Shown: positions 1-9,879 of the stretch, piece after piece
Numbering within the stretch: the first letter of the stretch is position 1
Layout: each line of letters starts with the position of its first letter
Virus record (IMG/VR): IMGVR_UViG_3300023184_000024
Span: 186,001-250,000 of that record
Origin: a virus
Reading direction: 5' to 3' (one strand)
Length of the DNA stretch: 64,000 nt
The notes under the pieces: model-generated
The model's database searches: none
Seen by the model: the letters and a program-made list of their open reading frames with translations, nothing else
What the model was told of the DNA's origin: nothing
Translations under genes and position numbers: made by a program

Positions 1-3000
1 TCGCCTTTGCTGGCCAAGTTTAGTAATCGATTTTTAAACTTGGTATACTCTTGACTGTTAAACTGTATAGAATTAAACAATTCGTACTGCTGTCGACGTA
101 AAAACGTACCAGTCAATGCCAATGGTGCAGAATGTTGTACAATATTATCACCGTAAGGAATAATATTGCCCAGATCTCGAGTATTATTGGCACCATTGAT
201 TGGACCGACTATGCTTTTTAAATTTTGTACCATGCTTTCGTAATGTGTACGAATGGTACCAAGTGTGTAGTTTGAACTATTTTCGTTTAACGGATTATTT
301 TCTAAGTTTAACGGAACCTGGTAGTAACCAATATTGCTGGCCACTGCACTGAGTGCCTGCACTTCAACGACTGTGCCAACAGGCACAGTTGATGTAAAAG
401 TAATCTTAGTTCCAGTATTGCTGATTTCAGTTGTGTAATTTTTTGGGTCAATGAAAACTGACTCAACAAAAATCTGCAACGATGGATACACAGTGTTGGT
501 ATTCACTGGTACATCCAATACCAATGGCTCTCCGTTGTATGTAAATCTAAAAATTTGTCTGCTTTGATTTGGTGCGGCAGCTGTTTGCCATCCTATTAAA
601 TCAGAAAATTCAATCCTGTTTTCGTACTGTCTTGCAAACCCAGTGCTGACATATTGTTCAGTGCTGACATTGTCGCGAACAAAAATAAATTTATCAGTAT
701 AGAGATAGTTTTCAAATACAATATCTCCTACATTATTAAGATTTGCATATTTTAATGCAAATCCTAGTATTTCATCAACAGTCTGTGTCCCGCCGAATGC
801 ATATCCAAATAACTTAGATCCAGTGAATGTACTACTTGGGTACACAGCACGATTGCTAAAACTTACACCATTGTTATCATATATTTCAAACAAAGGTGGC
901 TGATTAACGTCAATTTTAGCTTGCGCCTCTAACCAATCTACTCCATCAAACCAGAAACTTTTACCCTGTTGTTTAACTCCGCTTAATGCCACCACTGCCT
1001 GATTGATTTGTATTTCGCCAGCCGAGTCTGGGATTAAATCTATTATCTCTGTGCCAGACAATGTGGGATCAATGAATCGAACTTCATAGACTCGATTTCT
1101 GACCTGGGGGTCTTTGTCTGATGCAAATATAACGCGGCTACCGTCGATAAAATTATAGCCATCGGTGCTAAAACCCAATTGCCCATTGATGTTTGACAAT
1201 GCATCTGTTGTTGTATAATCAATGATGTCTACCGGGCTTATGCCCTGGGTGCCGTAATTAAACAATTTGACGTTTGCTCTAAATTCAACAATTGGTCGTT
1301 TTGCTCTAAATTCATTGTTAAGCAACGGTGTTTGATTGTTGTAAGTTGCGGCAGCACGTATTACATCAATGTGGAACCATCGATTACTACGGCTCCATGC
1401 ATTTCGATCCTGTGCAGATCTGTTGATTGTAATATAATCAGGCACTAGAGGTGCATCAAGTGCAGTATCGTAAGCGCCATCGTCGAACCCTGTACTATCA
1501 TATGGCAAGGTCAGATTTTTTGTGTATGTTTCAGGAGTAACCAACGATTGTGTTGGTATTAATACAATTCCGTTTCCTATTGATGTGTTAACCGTGGGTT
1601 CTGTAGAAAGCGGTGCTCCTAGTGGAGTCCCAAAGCCATAGAACTCTAAGCTTTCTTCAACTGTTTCGTAGATATACTGCTGGAAATAACCTGTTGCTGT
1701 TGCGCCGGTAATTTTTCTCCCATTCATAATATGGAATGGACCAAAGTATGCGCGGCCGTCGATGAAACCAACACGCTTGTTAATACCAAGTCCCGTGCCC
1801 ACTCCCTCAACATAGAATGTTAAATTTTGGTATGTTGACGGTTCAGTTGTGCCACGAAACACCACTTTTAAACCGTTGGTAAATTCTACGCCATTTGGGC
1901 TTGTATATGTTTTTGCCCCGATGATGTCATTGATGTCAACTGGCTCGGCAATTTCAGAGTCAATTAATTTAATAACACCAAACAGTTCTGGGTTGGTACT
2001 ATCCTGATAATACAGCACATCTTGCACTGCTGTCAGCAACGGTGCTTGTTCTAGGAATCCTGACGCATTTTTATACCAAAGAGTGTTGCTATACGTGGCG
2101 CCATAGGAAATTCGAAATTTATTCAAAGAAGGAATTTCTGCTATGTTGTTTAAAACCATGTAGGGTCTATTATCATAGTCATAGACATAACGAATTTGCC
2201 ATATGCTGTATCGTTGGCCGGCAGTGCTAATGTTTGTTGTTTGATCAAACAGCAGTGTGTCAAAACTTCCATTTAATCCAGTGTTTTCAGACAAGTCTTT
2301 CAAGGGATCAAACGGCGTTGTCACTTGCCAGCCGCCTTGTTCTGAGTCTTGTACAGTGTTGGCAAATACTATTGTGCGACCATTGAGTGCTGTTAGCCCA
2401 TCAATCCCGTTGGGGTATTCCGTAAGAAAAGAATCAACATAAACGTTATTAATTTGATTAAATTGCAAATATGTTAAAAGATCCACTGGTTGTAGATCCG
2501 GCATACTATAGTAAAAGTTTTGTGCAGTTTTTAACGGAACATACAACTCTACCTGGCCCGTTTCTTGACCATTGTTGATCGCTCCTAGCACATCTCGGCT
2601 GCTGATATTTGGAGACGCCGGCATTCTTCCTTCAACTCCGGGCGCTGCCTGTATCCAGAATTTATGCCCAGGTTGATCTAATGTAAATGTGTAATTTCCG
2701 CCACGTACCAATGTAATAATTGGGTTTGTGCCAGCGTTGCCTGATAGTGTGTATCCTGTGATACTACGTGTAACTGTAAAATCGTTGGTTGTTGGAATAT
2801 CAACAGTTGCTACGTTTACAGGTTCAGGGCCGCCCGGAAGCCAATAATATTGACTGTAGTTACTAAATTTATCAAAGTCGCAGAACGGATCCCATGTGTA
2901 GTACTGACTTTCAAATAACCGATCTTGTTTAACTGTTTCGCTGCCATGCACGTTGAGTGCATCGATAATGCCTGGATAAGTTATTGCATCATAGGATTTG

Positions 3001-3245
3001 TCTGAATCGGGTTTCTGAAAAACAATGCCTGGTTCAAGTTGATAATCTGCTCTTGTTGCTGTTTGCTCAGTTACATAATAGTCAGCAGGGTTTACACCCG
3101 GGCCAACTCGTCGGCCAACAAATCCCTGTGTGCGTTTAACACTGGGTTCTTGTGTGAGCTGATCTAAAGTGGCTGCTAAAAATTTTCTGTTCGTGTCAGT
3201 TCGAAAAATTTCTGGTAGTAAGTCTAAGGTACGACGTGTTGCCAT
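1..3245 (-). CDS. Large baseplate-region virion protein, partial (gp7 position)
   Basis: An open frame reads from the ATG at 3245 to the window edge without a stop (about 1081 codons), so the 3' end of the gene lies outside. The protein starts MATRRTLDLLPEIFRTD and is rich in Asn, Thr, Tyr and beta-type segments, as expected for a virion protein. It begins 2 nt after the gp6 stop, so it is translationally coupled to gp6. In T4 the gene after gp6 is gp7, the wedge initiator, and size and position fit that slot. I do not see residue-level similarity to T4 gp7, so this is a positional inference. Alternative: a phage-specific baseplate or fibre-attachment protein. Confidence 0.8.
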   Translation of the reverse strand, partial: MATRRTLDLLPEIFRTDTNRKFLAATLDQLTQEPSVKRTQGFVGRRVGPGVNPADYYVTEQTATRADYQLEPGIVFQKPDSDKSYDAITYPGIIDALNVHGSETVKQDRLFESQYYTWDPFCDFDKFSNYSQYYWLPGGPEPVNVATVDIPTTNDFTVTRSITGYTLSGNAGTNPIITLVRGGNYTFTLDQPGHKFWIQAAPGVEGRMPASPNISSRDVLGAINNGQETGQVELYVPLKTAQNFYYSMPDLQPVDLLTYLQFNQINNVYVDSFLTEYPNGIDGLTALNGRTIVFANTVQDSEQGGWQVTTPFDPLKDLSENTGLNGSFDTLLFDQTTNISTAGQRYSIWQIRYVYDYDNRPYMVLNNIAEIPSLNKFRISYGATYSNTLWYKNASGFLEQAPLLTAVQDVLYYQDSTNPELFGVIKLIDSEIAEPVDINDIIGAKTYTSPNGVEFTNGLKVVFRGTTEPSTYQNLTFYVEGVGTGLGINKRVGFIDGRAYFGPFHIMNGRKITGATATGYFQQYIYETVEESLEFYGFGTPLGAPLSTEPTVNTSIGNGIVLIPTQSLVTPETYTKNLTLPYDSTGFDDGAYDTALDAPLVPDYITINRSAQDRNAWSRSNRWFHIDVIRAAATYNNQTPLLNNEFRAKRPIVEFRANVKLFNYGTQGISPVDIIDYTTTDALSNINGQLGFSTDGYNFIDGSRVIFASDKDPQVRNRVYEVRFIDPTLSGTEIIDLIPDSAGEIQINQAVVALSGVKQQGKSFWFDGVDWLEAQAKIDVNQPPLFEIYDNNGVSFSNRAVYPSSTFTGSKLFGYAFGGTQTVDEILGFALKYANLNNVGDIVFENYLYTDKFIFVRDNVSTEQYVSTGFARQYENRIEFSDLIGWQTAAAPNQSRQIFRFTYNGEPLVLDVPVNTNTVYPSLQIFVESVFIDPKNYTTEISNTGTKITFTSTVPVGTVVEVQALSAVASNIGYYQVPLNLENNPLNENSSNYTLGTIRTHYESMVQNLKSIVGPINGANNTRDLGNIIPYGDNIVQHSAPLALTGTFLRRQQYELFNSIQFNSQEYTKFKNRLLNLASKG

Positions 3246-3247
3246 TG

Positions 3248-6200
3248 TTAAATGCTCCCCGTTGGGTCGGATGATATGTCGTTGGTCCCTGATTGGCTTA
3301 CCGTGGTTCCTAGTCTTCCCACAGATGTTGTTGGATACAATCCAGCCACTGAAGTTTGACTACGTATATTACTTTGAGTTAGTGCGTCAATGACCACAAC
3401 ATCACTGACAGTGGCAGCACTTACAAAAATTTGATTAGGCGCTGATCGTACTTCATACAAATCACCAAATGATTTTAATGGATTCAGTGGTACCAATACA
3501 ACACTGCTGACGATTGACCCCATGCGTTCGTGTATATAAGCGGCCAACTCTGAAAAATAGAAACTGTCGCCAAAGTCCCATTTATCAATGGTAAAATAAT
3601 TATTAATGTTTGCAATCACTTGACTACGTATCTCACTGTTACTTGCCACAGTATTTAATGCCTTGACCACTTTGATGGTTGCACGTAATTGTGTCGGAGC
3701 CTTGGCACCAAACAATGGCTGAAAGCTCACTGGGTTTAGTACAATATTGTCGCTGATCATTTTATAATCATTGAGTTTAGAATACGCCGCTGTTAATTGT
3801 TGTATAGTAGGCGTCTGAGGTTCAGGCACAGTGCCGGTGGTATCTTTGATATAATTTTGATAAGAATTATAGTAATCTTCTGTGACCACATACAAATCAA
3901 TAATGTTTGTTGCACCCGGATCAATGACATTGGTCAGTGCACTGTTGTGTCTGTATTGGAAGTACAAATCTTGTCTACCAGTTCTGGCAATAAACGTACT
4001 GATGGGCACCAAGGTTCGTACAATTATACCATTGGTAATTTCAACTAACAGTTGATAGAATAATTGGCTGGTATATGCGTAGAATACTTGTCCGTCAACA
4101 AATTCGCTTTTGACTAGTTGAATTGCATCTAGTGTTGGAAACGAGCTGTTTACAACTCCTTTTTCAACTGGCAAATATCTTTCAAGGTTGTCAAAGTCAA
4201 CGGTTTGTTGTAAAAATACTAATTTAGTACTGGGGTTCACATTTGGTGCCACAATTTCATTGAAGAAATCTGGGTTGTCGGCCACACCATCGGCATCCGA
4301 GTCTGCATAACTAACAACAACTTCATAATCGTTGACAAAGCCGTCGCTTTGAATTGGTTGCCCAATGATATCCAATGTTAAATCTGCATACAATGGTTGA
4401 TTTGAATCTGGCTTTGAGTTGGTTTTTAAAACTTTTACAAAATCGTTGATTACCAATCCTGTTTTACTGTCATACACTTCTTCGCTACCATCAAAATAAA
4501 ATCTTGTTTGTAACACACTGGCAAACACGTAGTCAAGTGCCCGTGATGATACTGTGTATTTTTCACCATCGGTAATAAATTGTATCAGCCAAGATGCATC
4601 AAGGTTAAGCCCTTGTTGATTTTGTGCATTTGCTAGACTAAACGTTGTGCCTTGAGCTAAGTTAGTGCTGGTAATCAAGTACCAAGTGGCAGTAACATAA
4701 TCATATCCGATGCCAAAATTTCGATATAGCTCAATTTGCTGTATCATTTCTTGTTGCAATGTCACTGACAAGTCATTGACAAACTTTGGAATAACTTGTG
4801 TGGCCAATGCGCCAGACGGTACAAAATTATTAACGCTAACTGGGCCAACCCCGTTGTTAAAATTACCCAGTCCTTGGTTAGTCCCATCAACTACTACCGC
4901 AGTGACCGTGGCCCATATAAGTAATTTCTCATCGGCTCGGACTGGTAGGCCTTCTTGTAATCTATTATTTGCATCAAAGAAATATCCAGCAGGTGGCTCA
5001 AATTTAACTAAACTGCCTCTGGTAACATACTTGGTATTGTTGCTACTGTATGTTCCAATTGATTTTGGATTGCTTGTACTGCCTGAATAAAAATATCCAG
5101 TGGTTTCGTTGACTTGTGTAGTGCTTTGATTCCATGCAAGACTTAAGACAGCCAAGTTTGGCCTAGGGAAGTTTGCATAATAAAACTGTAGCATGCCTCT
5201 GGTTGTCAACAATGGTTCCGCTGAATTTGTTAGCACGTCAGCAATGTCATTGCGATTTAACCAAGTAAAATCAAATGTCGGCAATGCATCTTCCTTGAAG
5301 AGCACTCCGTCTGAAGAAAAAATATTAGTACTTGAATATTTTCCAGTAATGTCAGTTAGGTCAATGTATCGACTTGTGCCGGTACTGGATCTTGCAATTG
5401 CTTTACTTTTTAAAATACTGTTATACTGGGTAAACGGAAAGTTATTATAATCTTCGCCGTTGACCATACGATTTTGAGTATAGTAACGTGCTGGAGCACG
5501 TTGTTTAATTTCTTGTATGCTTTCTCTACTTTGTGCATTGCTGACTGGTGTTGTAATGCCACAAGTAAATGTCATTGTTTCAAGTCTGCCTACTCGGCTT
5601 ACATAACTGATTGGAATTGCAACTGACTGCATTTCTTCGGGATTAATAATATATTTTAATCCATTGCTGGCTCTGACGTATGAACGGAATAACCCTACTG
5701 GTACTTCGGCAAATACCCCATCAGCAAATGTTAATGTAATTTGGTCATTGGCTCGGCTGGTAATAGAATATAATTTTCTCTTGTCAGGTGCAAGTTGTTC
5801 TACTGCTCCAGCAAAAATATTTTCTGAGTATGCCCACTCACTGGCAATGCTGCCAAGGTCATCTAGCTTGTATAACCAATGGTCCTGATTGTTACAACCT
5901 TCAATGTTGATGTTAACTGTGCGATTGGGCAGTGCTTCGGCCAAGTTAAAATCTTGATTCTGTAATACACCTTGTTTGAACAAAAAGAAAAAGCCTGTGC
6001 TATCGCTGGCAAAGCCAAGTTGATCGTTTCTGTACAGAATATTAAATGCGCCACTGGGTTTAGGTGGCGGCTCATACACATATTCTCGTCCTTGAGTAGT
6101 TCCACTAACTGCTTCAAACGGCATGTTAATTCCGTCAACTGTGGCGTTATAAGGAATAACTGGTAAAAATCCCGGAATTAAGTTTACAGTGTACTCTTCG

Positions 6201-6751
6201 GTTCGAACCCCTAAAATGTTGGCAGTGTTACCTGGGCGCCCAAATTTCTGGCTGTCTACCAATGCTGAATTAGTAATTGTGACAAATTGCTCTAGCCAAT
6301 CGGGATTGGTGGGGTCGTTCCAGTTGACCGTGATGTTTGATAAGTTGGTTCCGTTGAAATCTGATAAATTTTCTGTGGTGCTGACAGAAAAAACTTTTAA
6401 AAATCCCTGGGCCGATGTATTGCGTTTTGGTGTATAACTAACCAGGTTTGCTAGTCGAACAACACTGTCCCGTCGCTCAGCAGTGTCAAGAAAATTTTCA
6501 CGGGCATTTAAGTCATTGCGGAATGCCAATGCTTGTCCCATAAAGGCCATAACATCCAATAGTGCAATAAATTCACTGGATTCGATATAGTCGTTGAATG
6601 TTTCTGGATAGTACAGGCGAAGATAGTCAACAAAACTCTTGCGTAGAGTTTCAAAATCGTAGCTTTGAAAGTCTGCTTCCCTATACGTTTGGTATAGGCG
6701 CTTCCAATCTTCTACCCCAAAAATTGCTGTCTGTCTTGATGTTTTAGCCAT
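3248..6751 (-). CDS. 6: Baseplate wedge protein gp6-like
   Basis: A 1167-residue protein that would form the inner ring of baseplate wedges. The N-terminal third (about residues 20-120) has the gp6-type start, with a helical segment ending in DYIESSEFIALLDVMAFMG and a repeat of Asn/Arg-rich helices. The central part carries the gp6/J-type baseplate signature around residues 415-460 (QRAPARYYTQNRMVNGEDY). It is much longer than T4 gp6 (660 residues), with expanded beta-rich middle segments. It lies directly downstream of gp25, as in other T4-type baseplate blocks. A CATAAATA late-promoter octamer sits 18 nt upstream of the ATG. Family assignment is firm; the role of the expansions is unknown. 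Confidence 0.9.
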   Translation of the reverse strand: MAKTSRQTAIFGVEDWKRLYQTYREADFQSYDFETLRKSFVDYLRLYYPETFNDYIESSEFIALLDVMAFMGQALAFRNDLNARENFLDTAERRDSVVRLANLVSYTPKRNTSAQGFLKVFSVSTTENLSDFNGTNLSNITVNWNDPTNPDWLEQFVTITNSALVDSQKFGRPGNTANILGVRTEEYTVNLIPGFLPVIPYNATVDGINMPFEAVSGTTQGREYVYEPPPKPSGAFNILYRNDQLGFASDSTGFFFLFKQGVLQNQDFNLAEALPNRTVNINIEGCNNQDHWLYKLDDLGSIASEWAYSENIFAGAVEQLAPDKRKLYSITSRANDQITLTFADGVFAEVPVGLFRSYVRASNGLKYIINPEEMQSVAIPISYVSRVGRLETMTFTCGITTPVSNAQSRESIQEIKQRAPARYYTQNRMVNGEDYNNFPFTQYNSILKSKAIARSSTGTSRYIDLTDITGKYSSTNIFSSDGVLFKEDALPTFDFTWLNRNDIADVLTNSAEPLLTTRGMLQFYYANFPRPNLAVLSLAWNQSTTQVNETTGYFYSGSTSNPKSIGTYSSNNTKYVTRGSLVKFEPPAGYFFDANNRLQEGLPVRADEKLLIWATVTAVVVDGTNQGLGNFNNGVGPVSVNNFVPSGALATQVIPKFVNDLSVTLQQEMIQQIELYRNFGIGYDYVTATWYLITSTNLAQGTTFSLANAQNQQGLNLDASWLIQFITDGEKYTVSSRALDYVFASVLQTRFYFDGSEEVYDSKTGLVINDFVKVLKTNSKPDSNQPLYADLTLDIIGQPIQSDGFVNDYEVVVSYADSDADGVADNPDFFNEIVAPNVNPSTKLVFLQQTVDFDNLERYLPVEKGVVNSSFPTLDAIQLVKSEFVDGQVFYAYTSQLFYQLLVEITNGIIVRTLVPISTFIARTGRQDLYFQYRHNSALTNVIDPGATNIIDLYVVTEDYYNSYQNYIKDTTGTVPEPQTPTIQQLTAAYSKLNDYKMISDNIVLNPVSFQPLFGAKAPTQLRATIKVVKALNTVASNSEIRSQVIANINNYFTIDKWDFGDSFYFSELAAYIHERMGSIVSSVVLVPLNPLKSFGDLYEVRSAPNQIFVSAATVSDVVVIDALTQSNIRSQTSVAGLYPTTSVGRLGTTVSQSGTNDISSDPTGSI

Positions 6752-6769
6752 AATATCTCGTCTTTGGAA

Positions 6770-6777
6770 TATTTATG
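6770..6777 (-). promoter_or_regulatory. Late promoter-like octamer before gp6
   Basis: CATAAATA on the minus strand, 18 nt upstream of the gp6 ATG. It is a seven of eight match to the T4 late element. Confidence 0.6.
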
Positions 6778-6798
6778 GATCAAATAAAGTAGGCATAT

Positions 6799-7173
6799 TT
6801 AGATAAAACTTGCCCTGCGACTTTCTTGATCAAAAAATATAGCCAGTCTTTCAGAGGTCTGACTAGGCACTACTTGTACATGAACCTCAAGTAGCATACC
6901 ATTATCTTGCGGATAAACATTTGCACCGGAAATGTAAATTCGTGGGTCGCCGCCGGCAACCCTTTGCAATTCTGCTAAAATATTCCGTTGTGTTTCTGGT
7001 GTCTGACTTTCAAATATAAAACTCCAGATAATAGTTCCGTAACCAGGGCGTCCAGGAATTTCTCCTTGTTGTATATTGAGTGCGTTTGCTAGATCGCGCT
7101 TAATCAACTCAAAATCTACTAGAGTAAATTTTTTATACTGATTGATAGTATTAAAACCAATAAATGTGGGCAT
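6799..7173 (-). CDS. 25: Baseplate wedge protein gp25-like
   Basis: A 124-residue protein of the gp25/GPW family, the conserved sheath-initiating wedge component of contractile tails. The family core is visible: DFELIKRDLANALNIQQGEI near residues 20-40, then PGYGTIIWSFIFE near 42-55 and a C-terminal strand pattern ending in VHVQVVPSQTSERLAIFF. Length matches T4 gp25 (132). It lies between gp5 and gp6 in the same orientation. No Shine-Dalgarno precedes the ATG. A GGTAAATA octamer ends 5 nt before it, so the transcript from it may start at the ATG. Confidence 0.9.
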   Translation of the reverse strand: MPTFIGFNTINQYKKFTLVDFELIKRDLANALNIQQGEIPGRPGYGTIIWSFIFESQTPETQRNILAELQRVAGGDPRIYISGANVYPQDNGMLLEVHVQVVPSQTSERLAIFFDQESRRASFI

Positions 7174-7178
7174 GCCAT

Positions 7179-7186
7179 TATTTACC
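7179..7186 (-). promoter_or_regulatory. Late promoter-like octamer abutting the gp25 start
   Basis: GGTAAATA read on the minus strand. It ends 5 nt before the gp25 ATG and no ribosome binding site fits between. In T4 the octamer occupies about -13 to -6, which would put +1 on the A of the ATG. Confidence 0.5.
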
Positions 7187-7197
7187 GAGATTTAATC

Positions 7198-9879
7198 TCA
7201 GGTTTTTCCCAAGGCAGTTATTCTTGTTATCAAAGAATTAATATACATTTCGACCAATGCATTTAACTCAAGTATGGTGTTGTAAGTTTCTATAAACGAG
7301 GCTATCAGGTTTGTTGGGCCTGCATTGGCATTTGTTAGAACAATAGATCTCAGCGCACTGTTTTTAGTGTTGTACTCTAACCTAATTAACTGGGCTTCTT
7401 TTCTAACTAAATCAAGTTGTGTGTTGTTGACTGAACTTTGCAATTCTAGTAGATTAACTACTTTTTCTGCTTGGTCTAATCTTTGTTTTATTGTAATCAA
7501 AAAAGTTTTCCAGTTATTAGCCAACCCATTAAAGTTTGTATTAATTGTCACTGAGGTTGCTGTTATTGTTTCATCAACTCGCTCTTCTTGCCCGTATGTT
7601 ATTGTTGGTACTTTGGGGTCGTCGATAATAGAATTTGCCGCTGTGTCTACTAGAGTTCTATCAACTGTGTTTGACACTCCAGTTACCGGGCCGCCCAATG
7701 ACACAAAAGTAGGAAGTTTTTGATCTACTACATTCACAGCATATTGAGCGTTCTTGGCCAATGAATTTAAGTCTGCAATTTCATTAGATGGTGCTTTGCC
7801 CACCAGCCATTCTGCCGTGGAGTCTGTTCCGTATTTGCTGGCATTTTGAACCACTGTGGCCAATTGTGTTGGAGTTTCTGTTCCGGTGACCAATCCTGTT
7901 TCCTGCAAAGACTGTAGACTGTCATTCATTATTTTTTGTTGGACAACACTTTGTAACTTTTCATTGTTTAAAAAAGAGTCTAGGTCAACAACATTGTATT
8001 TTCCAGTCCAAACAGTTGGACTTGACAGAATTGTGTAAATGCTACTCGGGTCTGACAGATAACTCTGTACTGTGCCCGGTTTTAGCAAGCCTTGTTGTTC
8101 AAGTTGATCAGGAGTTATTCCAAATTTTCCCACACCGTTGGCAATACTAAGTTCAGTGCTGGACTGATTTGTAATTGCGGCCTTTGAACTCAGTAGACCA
8201 GTTACTTGTTTAATATCTAGTGTGCCAACAGAAACTTTTGCTGTTGTCTCTATTAAAACATCTGCGGCTGTAATTGGACTGGTCACCGGTTGTTTAATCA
8301 AAGTGACCAGAGTCTTGTTCAACTCAGAATTTGATTCGCTGACACTGCCGCCACCACCGCCAATCACTGCACTTACCCCACCGCCGGCGGGCTCTTGGGC
8401 ATTTACTTGTTGTACAACTTCTGTTGTATTTTCTGTAATGCCGTCGAGGCTGTTTGCTGTAGACACCCCTTTGTTATGGTACGGGTATGGTTCATGTGTT
8501 GGTGCTCTGGAAACAATTGTAGTCAGTGCGCCTTCATCAACTTTCCACCCCGAGCCGCTTTCAAACACAGTATCTGGCAGTTCTCTGTCTGCTATTTCTT
8601 CAGGTTCGTCAACTCCATTTGCCGATGGACCGTTAAGGTCAATTGAGTTGGCATCAAACACCAACGAACTGCCACCGCCCCAACTACCACTAGTTGACTC
8701 TAGATTTAATTCCGAGTCGCTTAATATGCCAATTGTGCCATTGCTGAAAACTGTGAGCTGAGCACTTGACAATAATTCCAATGCACCCATGGCTTGTGCT
8801 TTGATATTGTTTCCTGATTTTATATTAATATTGTTGCCAGCATACATGTTGATATCTTTGTCAGCGTGTAAGTTTATTTCGCCCTTGGTTCTAATATTAA
8901 CAGAGTTGGTTGAGAACACGTCTACTGTTCCTTCAGATCCCAATTCAATCCAGGTCTGACCATTGGCATGTACTATGTAGAAACAGTCGCCCTCGTCACT
9001 CATTGTGATTTGATGGCCTTTGGAGGTGCGTATTCGAACTAGGTTATCCTGGCCGGTTAAATTACCGTCATCAAGAACAATGCTATGTCCTCCTCGTCGA
9101 GAAACTATTTTTACATCTTGAGGCTTTAACTGGCCTGAATCTAATTTAGACTTGATATCTTTGTCGGTTAATCCGCCTTGATAAATGGGTCGACCAGGTG
9201 TGCTAACGCCAAACACTGCCGACGGGCTTTCACGTTGGCTATTGCTGGTAATAGGTCCTCTGATTACATCTTTGATCAGACCTTGTTGTAACATCACTGC
9301 TGTTACCACAGAGTGTGTGGGTTTTTCTTGATCAAAAAATCTTGGGTTTTCTGAAATAGCAAGATTGTCCACGTTAATTTCAGTTACTGGCAACTGTGTT
9401 ACATCATTGAAGTAGCCACTTTCTTGTTGTTGTTTGCTTAAACTAAATTTTTTGCTGGCGCCAATTCCAGGTAACATGTGATTCACGCCCGGGTCAGGCA
9501 CACAGCCCATGTAATATCCTTGGTTTGGATCTCCTGCAACAAAAAAACATATGACGCTGACTCCAAGATCAGGTGGTGTGAACCACATTCCATAGCTTTG
9601 TTGATTGGCTATAAAAGAACCAGGGCCACTTTGTGCGCCCGGGGGTGGCGCAGTGGTTCCATAAAATGGCGGAATATAACTCACAGTTCTCCATAAACTT
9701 TTGTCTGCAGGGTTATCACCTCCAAACTGTTCAATGTAAACTTGTAAGCGACCGCTTCTTGTTGGGTCGATGTTATTTTTTACAACACCTATGTAAGGAC
9801 CAAATTCCGCAGGCGTGCCGCCGCGATCAAATTTATATCCTTGTCCGCGCCCTTTGGTTCTTAGTATATTTTCTGCCAT
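7198..9879 (-). CDS. 5: Baseplate central spike/hub protein gp5-like without lysozyme domain
   Basis: An 893-residue spike protein. Residues about 25-135 form the OB-fold hub domain (FGPYIGVVKNNIDPTRSGRL, then a WRTVSYIPPFYG strand and a WFTPPDLGVSVICFF strand), as in gp5 and VgrG proteins. Residues about 255-430 contain short alternating-polarity repeats (INLHADKDINMYAGNNINIK type) typical of the triple-stranded beta-helix spike. The lysozyme domain that T4 gp5 carries between these parts is not seen. The C-terminal half (about 440-893) is a low-complexity and coiled-coil extension of unknown role. Spacing to the upstream gene is zero (stop at 9880), so it is coupled. Confidence 0.88.
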   Translation of the reverse strand: MAENILRTKGRGQGYKFDRGGTPAEFGPYIGVVKNNIDPTRSGRLQVYIEQFGGDNPADKSLWRTVSYIPPFYGTTAPPPGAQSGPGSFIANQQSYGMWFTPPDLGVSVICFFVAGDPNQGYYMGCVPDPGVNHMLPGIGASKKFSLSKQQQESGYFNDVTQLPVTEINVDNLAISENPRFFDQEKPTHSVVTAVMLQQGLIKDVIRGPITSNSQRESPSAVFGVSTPGRPIYQGGLTDKDIKSKLDSGQLKPQDVKIVSRRGGHSIVLDDGNLTGQDNLVRIRTSKGHQITMSDEGDCFYIVHANGQTWIELGSEGTVDVFSTNSVNIRTKGEINLHADKDINMYAGNNINIKSGNNIKAQAMGALELLSSAQLTVFSNGTIGILSDSELNLESTSGSWGGGSSLVFDANSIDLNGPSANGVDEPEEIADRELPDTVFESGSGWKVDEGALTTIVSRAPTHEPYPYHNKGVSTANSLDGITENTTEVVQQVNAQEPAGGGVSAVIGGGGGSVSESNSELNKTLVTLIKQPVTSPITAADVLIETTAKVSVGTLDIKQVTGLLSSKAAITNQSSTELSIANGVGKFGITPDQLEQQGLLKPGTVQSYLSDPSSIYTILSSPTVWTGKYNVVDLDSFLNNEKLQSVVQQKIMNDSLQSLQETGLVTGTETPTQLATVVQNASKYGTDSTAEWLVGKAPSNEIADLNSLAKNAQYAVNVVDQKLPTFVSLGGPVTGVSNTVDRTLVDTAANSIIDDPKVPTITYGQEERVDETITATSVTINTNFNGLANNWKTFLITIKQRLDQAEKVVNLLELQSSVNNTQLDLVRKEAQLIRLEYNTKNSALRSIVLTNANAGPTNLIASFIETYNTILELNALVEMYINSLITRITALGKT

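Noticed and set aside
5863-6138. Minus-strand 91-codon frame inside gp6
   Set aside because: It is in another frame within gp6 and shows no ribosome site or family features.
7198-9879. Lysozyme domain in the gp5-like spike
   Set aside because: The region between the OB fold and the beta-helix holds no lysozyme-like Glu-Asp-Thr arrangement and is too short.
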